Below are positions 58,931 through 64,000 of a stretch of DNA of 64,000 nt, one piece after another. The first letter of the stretch is position 1. Every line of letters starts with the position of its first letter. The stretch comes from Paenibacillus chitinolyticus NBRC 15660 (GTDB lineage Bacteria; Bacillota; Bacilli; Paenibacillales; NBRC-103111), in NCBI RefSeq assembly GCF_000739915.1, contig NZ_BBJT01000004.1, positions 620,001-684,000 on the forward strand, given 5' to 3'. Under the pieces are notes generated by a model, which made no database searches, was not told the origin of the DNA, and saw nothing but the letters and a program-made list of their open reading frames with translations. The position numbers and the translations under genes are program-made.

Positions 58931-60580
58931 CTAACGCCCCCGGTATTCGGTCGGGGAAACCCCGGTTACTTTGCGGAATACCCGGCTGAAGTAGTTGGGG
59001 TCCTTATAGCCGACCTCGAAGCAGACTTCCTTCAAGCTTAGCTCCTCGTTCCTCATAAGCTCTTTGGCCCTTTCGATGCGCAGGCGGGTGACATAATCGA
59101 TGAACGTCGCCCCCATATGCCGCTTGAACATTTTGCTGAAATAATGGGGGCTCAAATGCACCCGCTCCGCCGCCTGCTCCAGCGTAATCTCTTCGACGAA
59201 GTGCCCGTCGATCCAATCCTTGGCCTCCTTCAGCACGGAGGTCGTACGCTCTTCGCGCTCGCTCAGCAGCCTCTGCGCGGCAAGCTCCAGCTCGCCGGGA
59301 ACGCCGTGACCCGCCGCGGCGTTCCCGGCAAAGACAGGCGGGCCGTCCCCTGCAGGCTCGCCGTCATATACGCGGACAAACGCAGATTCGTCCGCGTTTA
59401 TAGCGGCGGCGCAGGCTTCGGCGTAGGACCGGCGCAGCCCGGTCAGGCCGCGATGCGCCCTGCCGGCGCCGACGGTCACCCGCCGGCCAAGCCGGCCGCT
59501 CACGTAGCCGTGCAGCTTGCCCGCGGCTGCGGCAGGCTCGGCGGCCTCCGCTGACGGGGCAGGCGGAATGGGACGGCCGTGACGCGCTTTCACGGCCGCT
59601 CCGTCTGGGCCGCTGTCGTCCAGTACGGCATTCGCCGCGGCGGTCTCGTACCGGCTGCTTCCCGCTCCATTTCCGCCGTCCCGGCCGCTGTCGGCCTCCC
59701 CCGCGGACTCGGCCGCCCTAGCGGTTGCGGCTGCGGCTGCGGTTTCACCGCCGACCCGCGCACCTTCTTCTGCCGAAGTACCTCTCGGCACACTGTGCGA
59801 AGACCGGCCGGAGCCTTCGCTCTCTTCCGTCTCACCGGGCCGGATCACAAAAACAGCCAGGTGACGGCCCATGAGCGGGCTGACCACGCATGTGTAACGC
59901 GTGCGGCACCAGCTTTTGACCGCGTCGTACATATGCTTCCGGGAAGCCGTATCCCCGTTCTCTCCGCCGCTTCCCCAGAGTCCCGGTCCGCCGCTTACGC
60001 GGTGCGGCTCCTCTTCCTCGAATGAAAGAACCAGCGCGTAACCCGAAGGGTCGGCGGGCAGGTCCAGCAGCTCCAGCAGATCGCTCTCCCCGGTTTCCGA
60101 AGTCCGCTCACGCATCAGATGCATAGCCAGCTCACTCTCCGCCAAAGGTTCCAGACGGGCCAGTTTTTCCGTAGTCTTCAGTTCTTCTTCCCGGCGGACA
60201 TGCTCTTCCTCTAATTCTTGCACAAGTGAAGTCAGGAGTCCAATCATCTGCTCCCGCTTCGCGGGTTTCAACATATAATCCCGGACTCCGATCTCCAGGG
60301 CCTGCTTGGCATAAGAGAAATAATCGTAAGCCGTGACGAGCACAAGCTTCATCCGGGGATGAATCTCTTTGATGCGGCGCAGCGCTTCCAGCCCTTCGAT
60401 TCCCGGCATTTTAATGTCCATCAGCACGATATCCGGCCGGTGCTGCTCGGCGCGCTGAATGGCCGTCCGCCCGTTTTCGGCATGGATCACCTCGAATACG
60501 CCGGGCATGGAGCGTGATATCATCCACTCCAGCCCTTCTCTTTCGAGCGCCTCGTCATCCGCGATCAGCAAGCGGTACAT
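58931..60580 (-). CDS. AraC-family response regulator (YesN-like)
   Basis: A 549-residue regulator. Receiver domain 1-120 with DDE at 8-10, phospho-acceptor Asp55 in IVLMDIKMPG, and Lys in YMLKPAKREQ. The C-terminal AraC domain (about 445-545) has two helix-turn-helices, LEQAAERVHLSPHYFSKMFK and CFEVGYKDPNYFSRVFRKVT. The middle has a long Ala/Gly/Ser-rich insertion (about 245-350) without fixed structure. The ATG at 60580 gives correct spacing from GGGGGG. It overlaps the kinase gene by 26 bases. It probably activates a sugar transport operon. Confidence 0.92.
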   Translation of the reverse strand: MYRLLIADDEALEREGLEWMISRSMPGVFEVIHAENGRTAIQRAEQHRPDIVLMDIKMPGIEGLEALRRIKEIHPRMKLVLVTAYDYFSYAKQALEIGVRDYMLKPAKREQMIGLLTSLVQELEEEHVRREEELKTTEKLARLEPLAESELAMHLMRERTSETGESDLLELLDLPADPSGYALVLSFEEEEPHRVSGGPGLWGSGGENGDTASRKHMYDAVKSWCRTRYTCVVSPLMGRHLAVFVIRPGETEESEGSGRSSHSVPRGTSAEEGARVGGETAAAAATARAAESAGEADSGRDGGNGAGSSRYETAAANAVLDDSGPDGAAVKARHGRPIPPAPSAEAAEPAAAAGKLHGYVSGRLGRRVTVGAGRAHRGLTGLRRSYAEACAAAINADESAFVRVYDGEPAGDGPPVFAGNAAAGHGVPGELELAAQRLLSEREERTTSVLKEAKDWIDGHFVEEITLEQAAERVHLSPHYFSKMFKRHMGATFIDYVTRLRIERAKELMRNEELSLKEVCFEVGYKDPNYFSRVFRKVTGVSPTEYRGR

Positions 60581-62123
60581 AGGCATCCCCCCTTATCCCG
60601 GCACGCTGTCCGGTCATTTCCGGAAGTGTAAGCACCACGGTCGTGCCTTTTCCGGGAGCACTCTCAATCTCAATTAATCCGTCCGTTCCGTAAAAAAGCT
60701 GCAGGCGCCGGAATACATTTTGCGTCCCGAGGCCCGTGGACGGTTTCCTTTCCGTACGGCTGAAGTCGTACCCGGAGGGCGCCTCGATCCGCCGCACTCC
60801 TTCCTCTTCTCCGGCTGAGATCCCTTCACGCGCAGCGGGCACCGCCCCGTCACCGGACGCCGATCCGTAACGGAGCAAATGAAGCCGGGTCTCCTCGTTC
60901 ATCCCCGCTCCGTTGTCCGCCACGGTGACGCGGACGTTCCCCCCGGCCTTCATGATGCCGAGCCGGATGAAAGCTCCCTCCTCCATGCTTTCGATCCCGT
61001 GCATGAAGGCATTTTCCAGCAGCGGCTGAAGCGTCAGGCACGGAATCTGCTGTTCCAGGGCCCCTTCGTCGATGTCCGTCTCGAAAGAAATCCGGTCCCG
61101 GAAGCGGGACTGCTGGATCGCGAAGTATTCCCTAGCGTGATCGACTTCCTCGCGAAGGCTGACCGGCTGATCCAGCTTACGGAGATTATAGCGGAACAGA
61201 TTGGACACCGACACCGTCAGGTCGCTTGTTTTCTCGGCTCCTTCCAGGAGGGCCAGTTTGGACAACACGTTCAGCGTATTGAACAGGAAGTGAGGATTGA
61301 TCTGGCTTTGCAGCGCTTTAATCTCCAGCTCTTTTACAAGTCTGTCCTTCTCCATATTGGCCTGGTTCTTCGCGATGAGTTCTTTCAAATTGACCTGCAT
61401 ATGCCCGAAAGCGAGCGTCAATATGCCGATCTCGTCTTCGTTCTGCACGGGCGGCGGAGCCGTGTCAAGATGGCCTTTGGACATTTGCCTGGCAGCATGC
61501 ACCAGACGCCCGATCGGCTTTGTAATGCTCTGGGACAGCCAGATGGCGAAAACCAGACTGAGCAGCATGTTCACCGCGACAAGCGTTTGGCCGAGCATGT
61601 TCATTTCGCCGGTTTTAAGCAGCATCTGTTTGTAGAGAGGCTGGTAGAAGCTCAGCTCCATATCGACCAGATTCTGGTGTTCGGCCTTTATGTACCCGGC
61701 GGTTTTGTCCGCCTCTTCGTACCGCTGGAGGTATCTCTGCATGTCTTTGCTCTCGACCGCCGCAAGAACGGAATCGGCCGCCGCCAGATAGGTGCCGAGC
61801 ATGTTTGCGTAATTCCTCCGTGCGAAGCTGTCCTCCTCGCTTCTGGCGTCCGACTCCAGCTTGCCCTGAAGGCTGCTCAGCTCCTCCTGGAGCGCGACGA
61901 ATGCTCCGCGGCCTTCTCCGTTCAGGTTGATCAGGTAGCTGCTGAGGGACCGCAAGCTTTCTTCCGTTTTATGGGCAATTTCCTTGTAGAGCAAAATGCG
62001 GTCCATCGTCAAATGATAACTTTCCTGTATCGTTCGTCCGCTCTGATAAATAAAAAACGTAACCGAATTCATCAAAATGACAAGTGCCGGAATAAACAGG
62101 AACAGCTTCATGCGGATACTCAC
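60555..62123 (-). CDS. Sensor histidine kinase (YesM-like)
   Basis: A 522-residue membrane kinase of the His_kinase family. Two membrane segments (about 7-26 and 180-200) enclose an extracellular helical sensor of about 150 residues. A HAMP domain follows, then the phospho-acceptor region QSQINPHFLFNTLNVLSKLA and an ATPase domain with VADNGAGM and GLGTQNVFRRL. It pairs with the overlapping AraC regulator. The overlap of four bases with the sugar-binding protein upstream suggests the binding protein feeds it a signal. Confidence 0.93.
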   Translation of the reverse strand: MSIRMKLFLFIPALVILMNSVTFFIYQSGRTIQESYHLTMDRILLYKEIAHKTEESLRSLSSYLINLNGEGRGAFVALQEELSSLQGKLESDARSEEDSFARRNYANMLGTYLAAADSVLAAVESKDMQRYLQRYEEADKTAGYIKAEHQNLVDMELSFYQPLYKQMLLKTGEMNMLGQTLVAVNMLLSLVFAIWLSQSITKPIGRLVHAARQMSKGHLDTAPPPVQNEDEIGILTLAFGHMQVNLKELIAKNQANMEKDRLVKELEIKALQSQINPHFLFNTLNVLSKLALLEGAEKTSDLTVSVSNLFRYNLRKLDQPVSLREEVDHAREYFAIQQSRFRDRISFETDIDEGALEQQIPCLTLQPLLENAFMHGIESMEEGAFIRLGIMKAGGNVRVTVADNGAGMNEETRLHLLRYGSASGDGAVPAAREGISAGEEEGVRRIEAPSGYDFSRTERKPSTGLGTQNVFRRLQLFYGTDGLIEIESAPGKGTTVVLTLPEMTGQRAGIRGDAYVPLADRG

Positions 62124-63130
62124 GGCGCCACCGCCGTTCCTACATTTTGCGGATTCAAGATATCAATCCGGGTAAAAGAAAAACCTGGCAGCGTTTCCCC
62201 CTGAAAATAGCGGTTCAGCATTTCGACCGACCGGAAGCCCATCGTATACGGCTTTTGGATCACCGTGGCTTCAATTTCCTTGCGGGCCAGCGCCTCGCGC
62301 GTCTCAGTCAGGTCATCAAATCCGAAAATGCGGACCTGCTCCTGTTTATTCAAGCTTTTGGACGCCTGCAAAATACCGAGCGCATCCAGCGCGCTCGTGC
62401 CGACCATCACATTGATGCCTTCCCTGCTGCGCAGCATGTGCTCCGCGGCCTGGGTTGCCTGGATGCGGGAGATGTTGGAGACGCCGACCTCCACGATTTT
62501 AAGATTCGGTTCAGCGTCCACAACCGACCGGAAGCCTTCCAGCCGCTGCTGCTGGTTGCCGGCCTCATAGCTGCCGATCACCATGCCGATGGACGCGCTG
62601 CGGCCTTCGTAAGCTTTTGCCACAAGCTCGCCCAGCTGCCGTCCGGATTCCACATTATCGGTGCCGACATAACTCAGCCTGCGGCTGTCCGGGCTGTCCG
62701 TATCGACAGTCAGAACGGCGATTCCTTGTTCGACGGCCTTGTCGATCTGTTTGTTGTAAGCTTCGCTGCGGATTCCCTGGATGAGAATCCCGTCCGGCTT
62801 ACCGGCGATCGCCTTGCCGAAAAGCTCCGCCTGCTCTTCGATATTGTTGCGGTAAGGCCCGCTGTACTCCAGCTTGATGTTATACTGCTCCGCGGCGTCT
62901 CTCGCCCCTTTTTCAATCGTCCGCCAGAAAGGATTGTCCAGCTCCTGGGAGATCATGACCACATGCTTCGTCTTACCGCCTGAAGCCGGGGTACGGCCGC
63001 GGTCCTCTATGTCCCGGACAATCCCGTTGATCTCGGCGTTTGTATAAGCAAACCTGCCGAGCAGCAGCACGAACAGCGCAAACAGCACAGCGAGGCCGAC
63101 GGTCCACTTGGACGGGGCCCATTTCTTCAC
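62120..63130 (-). CDS. Membrane-anchored sugar-binding protein (RbsB-type)
   Basis: A 336-residue periplasmic-binding-fold protein of the ribose/galactose group. An uncleaved-looking anchor (WTVGLAVLFALFVLLLGRFA, residues 8-27) is followed by the binding domain with VVMISQELDNPFWRTIEKGA, ILIQGIRSEAYN, VLTVDTDSPDS and FGFDDLTETREAL. The start chosen is the GTG at 63130, with AGGAGGAACAAC directly before it; a TTG 17 codons earlier lacks a ribosome site. No permease accompanies it, and it is coupled to the kinase gene, so a sensory role is likely. Confidence 0.88.
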   Translation of the reverse strand: MKKWAPSKWTVGLAVLFALFVLLLGRFAYTNAEINGIVRDIEDRGRTPASGGKTKHVVMISQELDNPFWRTIEKGARDAAEQYNIKLEYSGPYRNNIEEQAELFGKAIAGKPDGILIQGIRSEAYNKQIDKAVEQGIAVLTVDTDSPDSRRLSYVGTDNVESGRQLGELVAKAYEGRSASIGMVIGSYEAGNQQQRLEGFRSVVDAEPNLKIVEVGVSNISRIQATQAAEHMLRSREGINVMVGTSALDALGILQASKSLNKQEQVRIFGFDDLTETREALARKEIEATVIQKPYTMGFRSVEMLNRYFQGETLPGFSFTRIDILNPQNVGTAVAP

Positions 63131-63259
63131 GTTGTTCCTCCTCCGTACAGCCTGTTTTCTAGCTGTCACCCGCTTCGCCAACTGCTTTGTATACGGTTAC
63201 AATCTATTGGGTATGCCTATTATAGCAAATAAATTCTCCATTGGGTCGGTCGGGGTCGG

Positions 63260-63281
63260 GGACCTATTTGTACCAAGGTCG
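63260..63281. repeat. Inverted and GTCGG-rich repeats upstream of ABC gene
   Basis: A GACCT...AGGTC inverted repeat, preceded by three close GTCGG repeats around 63244-63262. Possible regulator site for the following ABC gene. Confidence 0.3.
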
Positions 63282-63329
63282 GGCAGCAAACCTAGACCTG
63301 AGTCGGTGTGACCGGACACGAACGGTCTA

Positions 63330-63335
63330 TATAAT
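63330..63335 (+). promoter_or_regulatory. -10 element of the ABC gene
   Basis: A perfect TATAAT 63 bases before the start codon. No convincing -35 at standard spacing. Confidence 0.45.
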
Positions 63336-63397
63336 GAGAAACCGAGAGCACTGCACGAGCGATAACGGATTACGGATTTTTGGAGGTAGAGAAAAAA

Positions 63398-64000
63398 ATG
63401 AACAATCAACCCGTATTGGAAATACGCGGCGTCAACAAGACAATTCGCGGCAAAAAGATTATCCAGGACCTGTCTTTCGAAGTGTATCCCGGTGAAGTCT
63501 TCGGATTTCTGGGACCGAACGGGGCCGGCAAAACGACGCTGATCCGCATGATCGTCGGTCTGATGAAAATGAACAAAGGCGACATCGTGATCCACGGACA
63601 GTCGATCCAGAAAAGCTTCGAAGGCGCCATCAAGCACGTGGGCGCCATTGTGGAAAATCCCGAGATGTACAAATTCCTCTCGGGCCAGAACAATCTCGTG
63701 CATTACGCCCGCATGTTTCCGGGCGGCATCCCGCAGTCCAGAATCGACGAGGTCGTCGAGCTGGTCGGGCTGAAAAACCGCATCAAAGAGAAGGTCAAGA
63801 CCTACTCGCTCGGCATGCGCCAGCGGCTTGGCGTCGCTCAGGCCCTGCTGCACCGGCCGTCCCTGCTCATTCTCGACGAGCCGACGAACGGTCTCGACCC
63901 GGCGGGCATCCGGGAGCTGCGCGACTACCTTCGCCGGCTGGCCCGCGAAGAAGGCATCGCCATCGTCGTCTCCAGTCACCTGCTGTCGGAGATGGAGCTG
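63398..64000 (+). CDS. ABC transporter ATP-binding protein, BcrA-like (3' end outside window)
   Basis: The first 201 residues of an ATPase whose frame runs past the window end. Walker A GPNGAGKTT (about 42-50), a YSLGMRQRLG signature in place of LSGGQ, Walker B with D-loop LLILDEPTNGLDPAG, and VSSHLLSEME at the edge. The SLGM form is typical of bacitracin/lantibiotic-type exporters (BcrA, and lantibiotic-immunity ATPases). GGAGGT lies 11 bases before the ATG. A permease gene is expected just beyond 64000. Confidence 0.93.
   Translation, partial: MNNQPVLEIRGVNKTIRGKKIIQDLSFEVYPGEVFGFLGPNGAGKTTLIRMIVGLMKMNKGDIVIHGQSIQKSFEGAIKHVGAIVENPEMYKFLSGQNNLVHYARMFPGGIPQSRIDEVVELVGLKNRIKEKVKTYSLGMRQRLGVAQALLHRPSLLILDEPTNGLDPAGIRELRDYLRRLAREEGIAIVVSSHLLSEMEL

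Overview
The window looks like a chromosome segment of a spore-forming, moderately GC-rich Firmicute, most probably Paenibacillus or a close relative. The signs are an alpha/beta-type small acid-soluble spore protein, Bacillus-type small proteins (UPF0435/YfkK, YwbE, DUF2621/YneK), a preQ1-I riboswitch ahead of queCDE, several LacI, TetR and Xre regulators, and a YesM/YesN-type two-component pair beside sugar-binding proteins. No rRNA, tRNA, CRISPR array or intact insertion sequence was seen.

From 1 to 35 kb the genes are mostly housekeeping, in short operons separated by clear intrinsic terminators. They are: a tRNA-modifying methyltransferase with manA; a HAD phosphatase divergent from a LacI regulator; a B12-binding radical SAM protein; an ABC-2 exporter; an RluA pseudouridine synthase with small conserved proteins; queuosine genes queC-queD-queE-queF behind a preQ1 riboswitch; a LytS-like histidine kinase with a decayed receiver remnant after it; katA with PerR- and Fur-like boxes; spore-related small genes; yjbQ, a TetR regulator and yigZ; pgi; a beta-hydroxyacid dehydrogenase; ppnP and tkt; purU and nfo. 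Some intergenic gaps hold a degenerate dispersed repeat, and one holds a 60-61 bp tandem repeat.

From 35 to 54 kb lies an exopolysaccharide (EPS) region transcribed on the minus strand. Its order of transcription is: CpsB/YwqE-type phosphatase, a 40-residue peptide, a nucleotidyltransferase, a PqqD/RRE protein, a Wzz-like modulator, a BY tyrosine kinase, an EAR-like antiterminator RNA followed by a long perfect terminator hairpin, sugar transferase, Wzy, two GT4 enzymes and Wzx, an epimerase, another GT4, a UDP-glucuronate epimerase, galU, ugd and a tiny ORF. The glycosyltransferase/flippase/polymerase core (about 39-46 kb) is visibly AT-richer than its flanks. To the right lie an Xre regulator with a small convergent ORF, a catalytic-domain-only tyrosine recombinase, and a LytR-CpsA-Psr protein.

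The most striking signal is a 15-bp palindrome, GATACNNNNNGTATC. Intact or near-intact copies sit at or near promoters of the EPS genes, the peptide operon, xre itself, the small convergent ORF, the recombinase and the LCP gene. In two promoters it fills the spacer between a perfect TTGACA and the -10. I infer one local regulon, probably controlled by the Xre protein, that joins a minimal RiPP-like locus (peptide, NTase and PqqD) to EPS production.

From 54 to 64 kb are a sugar ABC importer (two permeases and a lipoprotein), a pentapeptide-repeat protein, an AraC-type response regulator, its histidine kinase and a membrane-anchored sugar-binding protein, and finally the start of a drug-type ABC ATPase cut by the window end.
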